From: RGDT01 sp964630925
GTDB taxonomy: Bacteria > Planctomycetota > Planctomycetia > Gemmatales > Gemmataceae
Direction of reading: 5' to 3'
Length of the DNA: 11,024 nt
NCBI GenBank assembly: GCA_964630925.1
Contig: CAZVZK010000240.1
Coordinates: 1-11,024, forward strand
The translations under genes and the position numbers were made by a program. Under the pieces are notes generated by a model that had not been told where the DNA came from, ran no database searches, and saw only the letters and a program-made list of their open reading frames with translations. Shown here piece by piece: positions 1-5,376 of this stretch (position 1 is its first letter; each line of letters begins with the position of its first letter).

Positions 1-28
1 CGGGACACGAACTTTACGGACTTACGTC

Positions 29-56
29 GAGTCGAGGGGGTTTTTCAGCAGTCTCG
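29..56. other. Possible end of an insertion sequence or other mobile element
   Basis: The first 59 bases hold no gene that I can support. The stretch TTTTTCAGCAGTCTC (41-55), read on the minus strand as GAGACTGCTGAAAAA, resembles the CTGNTGAAAAA-type terminal sequences of some insertion sequences. No matching partner end and no transposase are present in the window, so an element would have to lie to the left of it. This is pattern resemblance only. Confidence 0.15.
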
Positions 57-59
57 CCT

Positions 60-147
60 GGGGGGGTGCAATGCAATGCAATCCGCACCACCCCGCCACG
101 CCACCGTCCACTTCCGTCTCATTCCCACACCCGGCTGAGCGGGAACG
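60..147 (-). repeat. Left copy of an 88/89-bp dispersed inverted repeat
   Basis: This stretch begins with seven G, then TGCAATGCAATGCAAT, and runs to GCGGGAACG. Its reverse complement recurs at 10811-10899 with five mismatches and one gap by hand alignment, about 93% identity. The two copies point outward: the C7/G7 ends face out and the CGTTCCCG ends face in. An ATG inside this copy opens the frame of the downstream membrane-protein gene and would add 48 residues, but those residues are only translated repeat; the right copy encodes a similar string on its minus strand. The repeat carries no gene. It could be a dispersed non-coding repeat family or, less likely, a pair of element ends. Confidence 0.85.
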
Positions 148-182
148 TTGAGCCTTGCCCGCGGGCAGGGCGCTGGCGAGAA

Positions 183-210
183 TGGCGCGGCCCGCCCGAG
201 GGCCGCGCCA
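183..210 (+). promoter_or_regulatory. Hairpin covering the start codon and RBS of the YcxB-like gene
   Basis: TGGCGCGGCCC (183-193) and GGGCCGCGCCA (200-210) are perfect reverse complements around the 6-nt loop GCCCGA. The right arm contains most of the only Shine-Dalgarno-like sequence (GAGGG, 198-202) and ends on the A of the start ATG. In mRNA the 11-bp G/C stem would hide the ribosome site. Translational control is an inference; the inverted repeat itself is seen directly. A weaker palindrome (CCTTGCCC/GGGCAGGG, 154-171) lies just upstream. Confidence 0.5.
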
Positions 211-1304
211 TGAAAGTCGTCTACAACGCCCAGATCGAGGACGTGGTCGCCTTCCAGCGCCACTACACCGAAACGTCCCCCGGCGAGGGGCGGCGTGTCG
301 CCCAGGTTGTCTGGCTCGTCCCCACCTCCATGCTGCCCGTCCTCGCCGTCGCCCTCCTCTCCTCCGCCTGGGTGACCGCCGCAGTCGCCGCCGGCCTCGC
401 CCTGCTGTGGGCCGCCCTCATCCCTTCCGCCTTGAAGGGCGGTGTCGAGGACGTGATCCACGAGCGCTACAAGGAGGGGGCGTACCGCGGGGCGGTCGGG
501 CGGACCGAACTGGAGATCCTCCCCGGCCGCCTCGTCGCACGCCACCCCATCGGCGAGCAGACGGTGCCCCTCGAACACATCCACCGCGTCGTGTGCCTTC
601 CCGAATACGCCTTCATCTACATCTCGCCCGTCAGCGCCCACCCGATCCACCGTCTCTCGGTGTCCGACGGCGACCTCGACGCCTTCCTCGACGCCCTCGA
701 GGCCGGGATCGCCCAGGCCGCCTCCCCCGGCGCCCCCGGCCCTCTGCCGACGAGCCTCCCTGTCGCCCCCCGCTCGGTGCGGAAGCCCGTCGAGCTGCGG
801 GTCACCCTGGCCGGCTCCCTCGTCACTTTTGTCGGCTGCCTGTTGCTCGTCGTAGCGATCGCATTCTCCCTCCTCATCTATTTCTTCCTGCAGCCCGGAA
901 GCCCCGTGAGGCCGGCCCTGAACGAGTCTGTGATCCTCCTGTCGGTCCTGGCGTTCTTCCTCTATCTGCTCGTCCTCTCGGCCGCCAACGTTTTCGACCG
1001 CTCCGTCAAGGTCCTCATCACCGACGAGGGCATCCACGACCTGCGGGCCAATGACGGCATGATATCCTGGGCCGACGTGGGCCGCGTCCGCATGCGCGGC
1101 CACGTAACCAACGCCTTCCAGGACATGGGGATTCTGGTCCTCGACCTCAAGTCGGGCCGGGGCGTCGATATCCCGCTGACAGGGCTCGACAGGTGGACCG
1201 GCGACACCTTCACCGAGGCGCGGACGCGGCTCCTGGAGCACGCCGCCTCCGTCAAACTGGCCCCGCCGGCGCGCGAGGACTTCACAGCACGCCCGGCGAC
1301 CTGA
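210..1304 (+). CDS. Membrane protein with two tandem YcxB-like units
   Basis: The 364-residue product looks like an inner-membrane protein with four transmembrane segments in two pairs, at about residues 34-52/56-76 and 197-227/239-260. Each pair is followed by a soluble segment of about 80 residues (80-166 and 265-345) with the pattern of YcxB-like domains: a beta strand ending in a W/L-D/E-H/V-x-R-V turn (VPLEHIHRVV; MISWADVGRV) and a later short IPL or HRL strand. The gene thus seems to be an internal duplication of one 2-TM plus YcxB-like unit, joined by a Pro/Ala-rich linker at 168-190. I start at ATG 210, which has GAGGG 8 nt upstream; the upstream ATG at 66 lies inside the dispersed repeat and is rejected. 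YcxB-like proteins have no settled function. The gene stands alone and converges on the next gene, with 51 bp between the stops. Family call moderate; membrane location firm. Confidence 0.8.
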   Translation: MKVVYNAQIEDVVAFQRHYTETSPGEGRRVAQVVWLVPTSMLPVLAVALLSSAWVTAAVAAGLALLWAALIPSALKGGVEDVIHERYKEGAYRGAVGRTELEILPGRLVARHPIGEQTVPLEHIHRVVCLPEYAFIYISPVSAHPIHRLSVSDGDLDAFLDALEAGIAQAASPGAPGPLPTSLPVAPRSVRKPVELRVTLAGSLVTFVGCLLLVVAIAFSLLIYFFLQPGSPVRPALNESVILLSVLAFFLYLLVLSAANVFDRSVKVLITDEGIHDLRANDGMISWADVGRVRMRGHVTNAFQDMGILVLDLKSGRGVDIPLTGLDRWTGDTFTEARTRLLEHAASVKLAPPAREDFTARPAT

Positions 1305-1355
1305 CCGGCCGCGCCCTCGTGGCTTCCCAGTCACCTCTCCCGCCCGGCGTGGGCG

Positions 1356-1841
1356 TCACCACGCCAGCAGCGGCCGGCCGGTGACCGTCTTGACGGCGGA
1401 CCTGCGGAAGGATTTGATGAGGAACTGGGGCGAGGGCGGCCCCTCGCTGCACTTGAGGCCGAACTTGATGCGGGCGAAGCCGCCGACCTCGGCGCCGTCG
1501 GCCGGTGGGACGACACCGTCCAGCACCCGCAGATCACCGCCGGCGGCGTCGCAGCGGATCCCGCCGTGCCCGTGCGAGATGACGGCGACGACGAAGTGCG
1601 TGCGGAAGTTGACCGGCGGGGGGGCCTTGACGCCCCAGGCCTCGGCCAGGGCGCGGTACGCCGCCTCGGACGTGACCACCGCGGCCACACGTGCCGCGGC
1701 GCCGGGTTGCCAGGGCTGGCCGGGGAGTGCGCCGCGGATCTCCACATCGCCCTGCGGGGCGGGCCGTGCGAACGGCGTCGGGGCGGCGTGGGCAGAGGTC
1801 ACGGCGGACAGGGCTGCCAGGGCGAGGATTCGTGTGTCCAT
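1356..1841 (-). CDS. Small secreted protein, possibly PrcB-like
   Basis: The 161-residue product begins with a short signal peptide (MDTRILALAALSAVTSAHA, probable cleavage after AHA at 19), so it should be exported. The mature part resembles the PrcB C-terminal fold: a V-x-S-x-x-A-Y-x-x-L segment around 56-66, then PPPVNFRTHFVVAVISHG (75-91), where a buried strand follows an N/D-F pair, then a Gly-rich turn and a final strand pair at 119-144. Known PrcB-domain proteins are small periplasmic or secreted proteins; the namesake is linked to stability of a Treponema protease complex. Cys97 and Cys131 could form a disulphide. The start at 1841 is the only ATG giving a proper signal peptide; no clear RBS is visible, and an ATG just upstream reads into a stop after two codons. 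Gene confidence is high; the family call is tentative. Confidence 0.75.
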   Translation of the reverse strand: MDTRILALAALSAVTSAHAAPTPFARPAPQGDVEIRGALPGQPWQPGAAARVAAVVTSEAAYRALAEAWGVKAPPPVNFRTHFVVAVISHGHGGIRCDAAGGDLRVLDGVVPPADGAEVGGFARIKFGLKCSEGPPSPQFLIKSFRRSAVKTVTGRPLLAW

Positions 1842-2013
1842 GGTCAGGCCATTTCGGAGGCGGGCGTACGTAGAGAAGACGAGAGAGGCGCCGCCGCGGA
1901 TTTGTTGGCGGAGGGGCGGGGCGGAGCCGGTTCGTCCTGTTGCCGCCCGGCAGCGAGCCTAACCGGTGATGGGCGACACCGGCGAGGCGGGCCGGGCGGC
2001 ACCTGACCGACGC

Positions 2014-2043
2014 GGGCGGGGCCGGATCACTCCGGCCCCGCCC
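2014..2043. repeat. Perfect 13-bp inverted repeat (hairpin)
   Basis: GGGCGGGGCCGGA (2014-2026) and TCCGGCCCCGCCC (2031-2043) pair perfectly around TCAC. The stem is very stable, but no T-run follows on either side, so it is not a standard intrinsic terminator. It lies between two divergent genes, where no terminator is needed, so it may be a protein-binding palindrome, part of a leader, or a REP-like repeat. Confidence 0.6.
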
Positions 2044-2139
2044 GGCCCGTCCGTGCCCCGGGAGCTGACCCATTGCGTTCGGGATGACGGCCTCGTGCTC
2101 CGACAGTCGTTGCCTGGTCCGGTGATCCGCGGGCCAAGC

Positions 2140-2242
2140 GAGGGGTCGGGGGTCGGAGAAAACTGTAGAACAGCCAGGGGACAGCCGAGGGCCGGCTGTT
2201 CACCGGCTGTTTTCGTACTGACCCCCGACCCCCCGACCCCTC
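2140..2242 (+). promoter_or_regulatory. Long palindromic leader with alternative pairings upstream of the MoxR gene
   Basis: The outer arms, GAGGGGTCGGGGGTCGG (2140-2156) and CCGACCCCCCGACCCCTC (2225-2242), pair along their whole length with one bulged C, and the right arm ends on the base before ATG 2243. Inside, GAAAAC (2158-2163) pairs with GTTTTC (2209-2214) and GAACAGCC (2168-2175) with GGCTGTTC (2194-2201). A second donor (ACAGCCG, 2181-2187) and a second acceptor (CGGCTGTT, 2204-2211) allow competing stems, as in attenuators. An equally good view is a dispersed palindromic repeat of the genome that happens to lie here. The pairing is seen directly; any regulation is inferred. Confidence 0.55.
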
Positions 2243-3355
2243 ATGCAAGTCGAGCCCGGCGCCCAGATGGAGACGACCTTCTACCCCAACCCGGTGGAGG
2301 GCTCGCCCTTCCGCTACAAGGCCACCACCCTCGACGGCAAGCGCGCGCCCAAGGTCGTGCTGTGCGACGACGCCCGCATCCGCCCGGGCATGCCGTGCCT
2401 GGTTCGCATCAAGGCCGTCCACAAGCCCGAGAGGGAGGACCGGGGGTTCATCGAGGTCGAGCTGGTCCGCCAGCAGGAGTTCAAGATCGAGGGCGTCTAC
2501 CTCGACCCCGTCGCCGGCAAGAAGCTCCAGGTGATGCTCGAATCCGGCATGAATATCCTCCTCGACGGCCCTCAGGGCTGCGGCAAGACCGTGCTGGCCC
2601 GCGCCATCGCCCAGGCGCTGCGCATGGAGTTCGTGTTCTTCAACTGCGGCGCGGTCGTCGAGGCCACCGACTTCCTGGCCACCATCCAGGTGCGGGCCTC
2701 CACCACCGGCGCGCCCGTGACCGACTTCGTCAAGACCGAGGTGTTGATCGCCCTGGAGCAGGCCCCGACGACGCCCCACAAGCGCTACCTGGTCTTCCTC
2801 GACGAGTTCAACCGCTGCCAGGAGAGCGCCCGGAACGCCCTCATGCCGGCGCTCGACTCGACGCGGCGCATCTACCACCCCATCGAGAACCGCTTCCTCA
2901 CCATCCCCGACAACGTCCAGTTCATCGCGGCGGTCAACCGCGGCAACCAGTTCTCAGGCACCTTCGGCATCGACGCCGCCCAGCTCGACCGCTTCGCGCC
3001 CCTCCAGCTCGACTACCCGCCGGGCAAGGAGGAGGTGAAGATCCTCCAGCCGCGGCACCCGGAGGTGTCGGAGAAGGTCATCGGCGTGGTCGTGGAGATC
3101 GCCAACCGCATCCGCAAGGCGGCGGAGCTGCCGTCAGGGCTGTCGGTGCGGGCGACCGACGAGGCGTGCATCTACCTCAAGCACCCGCTCATCGCGGCGC
3201 AGGAGAAGAAGATGCTGCCCGAGGTACTGCGCTCGTCGTTCTGCGGGAGATTCACCGGGAAATGGAGCGACCCGGCGTCGGACGCCGGGGCCGCATGGGC
3301 GATCATCGAGAGCACGCTGCGTGAGAAGCAGATGTGGCACGAGGAGGAGGCGTAG
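2243..3355 (+). CDS. MoxR/CbbQ-type AAA+ ATPase, without a visible VWA partner
   Basis: The 370-residue product is an AAA+ ATPase of the AAA_5/MoxR-CbbQ type, which remodels or activates partner proteins using ATP. Visible motifs are Walker A GPQGCGKT (109-116), Walker B YLVFLDEF (182-189), sensor-1 AAVNRGN (229-235) with Asn232, and the QLDRF arginine-finger segment (Arg250) after the SGTFGIDAAQ loop. About 100 residues precede the ATPase core and contain no motif I recognise; they may bind a partner. MoxR proteins usually sit next to a VWA-domain gene (CoxE/CbbO type), but here the neighbours are a palindromic leader upstream and an opposite-strand gene 18 bp downstream, so the partner must be elsewhere. 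Start: ATG 2243 directly follows the leader palindrome; ATG 2267 (residue 9) is an equally possible start, and neither has a clear RBS. Confidence 0.9.
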   Translation: MQVEPGAQMETTFYPNPVEGSPFRYKATTLDGKRAPKVVLCDDARIRPGMPCLVRIKAVHKPEREDRGFIEVELVRQQEFKIEGVYLDPVAGKKLQVMLESGMNILLDGPQGCGKTVLARAIAQALRMEFVFFNCGAVVEATDFLATIQVRASTTGAPVTDFVKTEVLIALEQAPTTPHKRYLVFLDEFNRCQESARNALMPALDSTRRIYHPIENRFLTIPDNVQFIAAVNRGNQFSGTFGIDAAQLDRFAPLQLDYPPGKEEVKILQPRHPEVSEKVIGVVVEIANRIRKAAELPSGLSVRATDEACIYLKHPLIAAQEKKMLPEVLRSSFCGRFTGKWSDPASDAGAAWAIIESTLREKQMWHEEEA

Positions 3356-3373
3356 CGCCAGCCGTCCCGAGGC

Positions 3374-3718
3374 TCACTTCATGCCGGGGATGACGATGTC
3401 GCCCTTGTCCTTCTCGGGCATCGGCGGCGTCACCTTGCCGGCCGTCCCCTTCCCACCCGTGAACCCCACACCGCCGGGGCCGAGGGCCAGGCCGCCGAGC
3501 GCCCACGCCCCGGTGAGGAGCAGGGCCACGGACAACGCCAGCGCGAAGCGGCTGGAGTTCATCCAGGAGCCGGGCTTGCCCGGCTCCTCCGCCGGCAGGA
3601 CGGTCTTCTGGCCGCGCGGGGCGCCGGGCCACGGGTGCGGCATCTCCGCACGGAAGAACGCCTTCATCAGGTCGTCCAGGCCGTCGTTGGAGGCCGGTTT
3701 GTTCTCGACGCGGTTCAT
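3374..3718 (-). CDS. Small single-TM protein cotranscribed with an ECF sigma factor
   Basis: The 114-residue product has a polar N-terminal half with the segment LDDLMKAFFRAEMPHPWP (14-31), one transmembrane helix at about 57-80, and a Gly/Pro/Lys-rich tail of about 34 residues ending in IVIPGMK. With Arg57 just before the helix and no signal-peptide cleavage site, the N-terminal half is probably cytoplasmic. The gene starts 27 bp after the sigma factor stop on the same strand, so the two are very likely one transcription unit. By position it is a candidate membrane regulator of the sigma factor, but it has no visible zinc-binding H-x3-C-x2-C anti-sigma motif, so that role is inference only. 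It converges with the MoxR gene. I do not recognise a named family. Confidence 0.75.
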   Translation of the reverse strand: MNRVENKPASNDGLDDLMKAFFRAEMPHPWPGAPRGQKTVLPAEEPGKPGSWMNSSRFALALSVALLLTGAWALGGLALGPGGVGFTGGKGTAGKVTPPMPEKDKGDIVIPGMK

Positions 3719-3745
3719 TTCGTTTCCCTGCCTGCCTTGATCGCT

Positions 3746-4333
3746 TCAGGGGAGCTGCCCGATCCCCAGGGCCTTGAGCTTGTCCGCCAGACGCTGCCGC
3801 GCCCGGCTCAAACGCATGTGGACGGCTGTGGAGTTGATGCCGAGGATCTCCGCGATTTGTTCGGTATCATACTCCCGAGCATACCTCAATGTGAGGACCT
3901 CCCGGTCCGCCTCCGCCATTTTCTCCAGGACGCCGCGAACCCTGGCGAATGTCTCCGACCTCTCCATCCTCTCGAGTGGTCCGTCGTCGCGGGCCTCCAC
4001 GCCGTTCATCGTGGCCGGCGGGTGCGTCCCGTTACGGCGGAAGGCACTCTTGGCGTGATCCTCGGCGAGGTTGCGAGCCACTCGGAGGAGCCAGGCACGA
4101 TGATTCAGGATCGGCTCGCCGGCCTCCAGCTCGCGCCAGAGACGCAAGAACGCCTCTTGCGTGATGTCCATCGCTGTATGTGAGTTCACGCACCGCGCGT
4201 ACACCAGCGCCCAGACTTCCCGGCTGTGTCTTTGATACAGCGAGTCAAAGTCCGGCTTCCCCGGCGTGCCACCTTCTGGCGGCGCGGACCGGGTCACGTC
4301 AGGCGTGTGCGGGGTCGCGCTCATACCTCTCAT
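3746..4333 (-). CDS. ECF-type RNA polymerase sigma factor
   Basis: The 195-residue product is a sigma-70 factor of the extracytoplasmic-function class, made of region 2 and region 4 only. Region 2 spans about 29-98 (FDSLYQRHSREVWALVYAR, then DITQEAFLRLWRE, the -10-binding and core-binding part, then HRAWLLRVARNLAEDHAK). After a linker of about 35 residues, region 4 (135-190) carries REVLTLRYAREY and the helix-turn-helix TEQIAEILGINSTAVHMRLS, which reads the -35 element. Length is normal for the class. The frame opens with a GTG at 4348; ATG 4333 and ATG 4324 are more likely starts, and I choose 4333, though GAGAGG lies too close to 4324 to decide. The next gene on the strand encodes a small membrane protein that may regulate it. 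No autoregulatory ECF promoter was recognised upstream. Confidence 0.93.
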   Translation of the reverse strand: MRGMSATPHTPDVTRSAPPEGGTPGKPDFDSLYQRHSREVWALVYARCVNSHTAMDITQEAFLRLWRELEAGEPILNHRAWLLRVARNLAEDHAKSAFRRNGTHPPATMNGVEARDDGPLERMERSETFARVRGVLEKMAEADREVLTLRYAREYDTEQIAEILGINSTAVHMRLSRARQRLADKLKALGIGQLP

Positions 4334-4397
4334 TATTCCCCGCTGCACACGGCAGACCAGCCCGAATTCACGCCCGGCCGGTACATAGGAGACGAGC

Positions 4398-4410
4398 CGC
4401 CCGCAGGGCG
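4398..4410 (-). terminator. Weak hairpin downstream of the Uma2 gene
   Basis: CGCCC (4398-4402) and GGGCG (4406-4410) form a 5-bp stem with a GCA loop, 43 bp beyond the Uma2 stop on the minus strand. A similar hairpin (CGCCCT/AGGGCG, 4460-4475) lies in the last codons of Uma2. Neither has a U-tract, so termination is only a possibility; the shared core may also mark a small repeated sequence. Confidence 0.2.
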
Positions 4411-4453
4411 CTAACAGCCCGTCAGCGGTGGAAGTTGGCGTTCCAGGCCAGGG

Positions 4454-5227
4454 TCATGTCGCCCTCCGCAGGGCGTCCAGCTCGGCCAGCTCGTCCGGCG
4501 GCAGCGGCCCGGAGGCGGCCTTCGTCAACAGCTCGACGATCCTGGCCAGCCGGCGGTTTGCCGCCTCTGCGTTGGTGGCGCGGGTCTCGGCGTCGGCCCG
4601 TGCCGCCTCGGCGTCGGCCCTCGCCGCCTCGGCGGCCTTCGCCCGCGCGGCCTCACTTTGCCTCAACGTGTCCAACTCATCGAATGTGCGGAACGGCTCG
4701 CCGTTGGGGTGGAAGACACGCAGCTCGCCGCCCGTCATGTCGAAGCGGATGCCCATGCGTGGGCTGGTGAAGGTGTCCTTGAACCGCTCGCGTGCCAGGG
4801 CCGCCCCCATCTTCCCGCGGATGTAGGCCTTCATGGAGTTCTTCTGGGGGTCGTAGACGTAATACTCCTCGACGCCGTTCTCCTCGTAGAAGTCGCGCTT
4901 CTCCATCATCTCGTCGGCGTCGTTCGACGGCGAGAGGATCTCGAACACCACCGTGAGCGGGATGTCCATCTCCTTCCACTGCTGATAGCTGCCGCGGTCG
5001 CCCTTGGGCCTGCCGAAGACGACGTACACGTCCGGGGCGGCCCGGAGGGTGTCCTCGAATTCGCGCGGGTACCAGTAGCTGTTGGCCGCGACGAACACAT
5101 CCATCCGGCCCGCGTAGAGGGCCTCCAGGTTGTCGTACAGCACGACGATCCAGCGTGCTTGCTTGGTGTTGTCCGCCATCGGCAAGCCGTCCGACTCCGG
5201 GTAGATGACTTCCTGAACGAGCGCCAT
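4454..5227 (-). CDS. Uma2-family (DUF820) nuclease-like protein with coiled-coil tail
   Basis: The 257-residue product belongs to the Uma2/DUF820 family, a PD-(D/E)XK nuclease fold that is greatly expanded in planctomycetes and cyanobacteria; the cellular role is not established. Typical parts are the N-terminal YPESDGLPMADNTKQARWIV (9-28), APDVYVVFGRPKG (64-76) with candidate catalytic Asp66, VVFEILSPSN (93-102) with Glu96, and EEYYVYDP (120-127). Residues 184-235 form an Ala/Arg/Glu-rich coiled coil with imperfect ARADAEA repeats, a common add-on in this family. I start at ATG 5227 because GGAGGG (5235-5240) lies 7 nt upstream; an in-frame extension to 5278 has no such support. The gene is transcribed alone, divergent from the MFS gene. 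The expected acidic residues are present, so the fold looks intact. Confidence 0.92.
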   Translation of the reverse strand: MALVQEVIYPESDGLPMADNTKQARWIVVLYDNLEALYAGRMDVFVAANSYWYPREFEDTLRAAPDVYVVFGRPKGDRGSYQQWKEMDIPLTVVFEILSPSNDADEMMEKRDFYEENGVEEYYVYDPQKNSMKAYIRGKMGAALARERFKDTFTSPRMGIRFDMTGGELRVFHPNGEPFRTFDELDTLRQSEAARAKAAEAARADAEAARADAETRATNAEAANRRLARIVELLTKAASGPLPPDELAELDALRRAT

Positions 5228-5234
5228 CGCCGAA

Positions 5235-5240
5235 CCCTCC
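5235..5240 (-). promoter_or_regulatory. Shine-Dalgarno site that fixes the Uma2 start
   Basis: On the minus strand this reads GGAGGG, 7 nt before ATG 5227. It is the best ribosome site in the window and decides between several in-frame starts of this gene. Confidence 0.65.
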
Positions 5241-5334
5241 ATGACTGGCACGATACCACCCGCGGCGGGACGACACAAGGGCCGCCGGATATACCAGATG
5301 CATCCCGCCTCCCCCGCGTCCCCGCGCTTTCGAG

Positions 5335-5356
5335 CCGGGGGCGAAACGTCCCCCGG
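5335..5356. repeat. Hairpin upstream of the MFS gene
   Basis: CCGGGGG (5335-5341) and CCCCCGG (5350-5356) pair perfectly, with a possible extra CG/CG pair around AAA inside the loop. It lies 20 nt before the MFS start codon, within the 149-bp divergent region between Uma2 and MFS. It may be a leader hairpin or an operator; no function can be assigned. Confidence 0.4.
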
Positions 5357-5376
5357 ACCCCCTGATTGGACCGCGC

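Larger units (their letters stand above)
1842..2242. other. Gene-free stretch between divergent genes
   Basis: About 400 bp separate the divergent secreted-protein gene and the MoxR gene. Open frames that cross it continue into the MoxR gene in the wrong frame and have no family-like sequence, so I see no gene here. It should contain promoters for both genes, but I could not pick convincing -35/-10 pairs. It does contain two strong palindromes, listed separately (2014-2043 and 2140-2242). Confidence 0.7.

Noticed and set aside
66..209. 48-residue N-terminal extension of the YcxB-like protein
   Set aside because: It is translated from the dispersed repeat, and a near-identical string can be read from the right repeat copy; start 210 has an RBS-like sequence.
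45..1334. Long minus-strand open frame (about 430 codons) opposite the YcxB-like gene
   Set aside because: Its product is a Gly/Asp/Glu/Arg-rich string typical of the antisense of a GC-rich gene; the plus-strand frame has clear TM segments and domain patterns.
2140..2242. CRISPR-like array from the repeated GACCCCC units
   Set aside because: There are only two arms in inverted orientation and no regularly spaced direct repeats.
1966..3324. Plus-strand frame of about 450 codons overlapping the MoxR gene
   Set aside because: Shifted-frame shadow rich in Arg, Pro and Gly; the MoxR frame carries all the ATPase motifs.
4324..5278. Toxin-antitoxin or restriction-type unit built on the Uma2 gene and its neighbours
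   Set aside because: The Uma2 gene is a single-gene unit separated from the sigma factor by over 100 bp, and no methylase or antitoxin-like partner is present.
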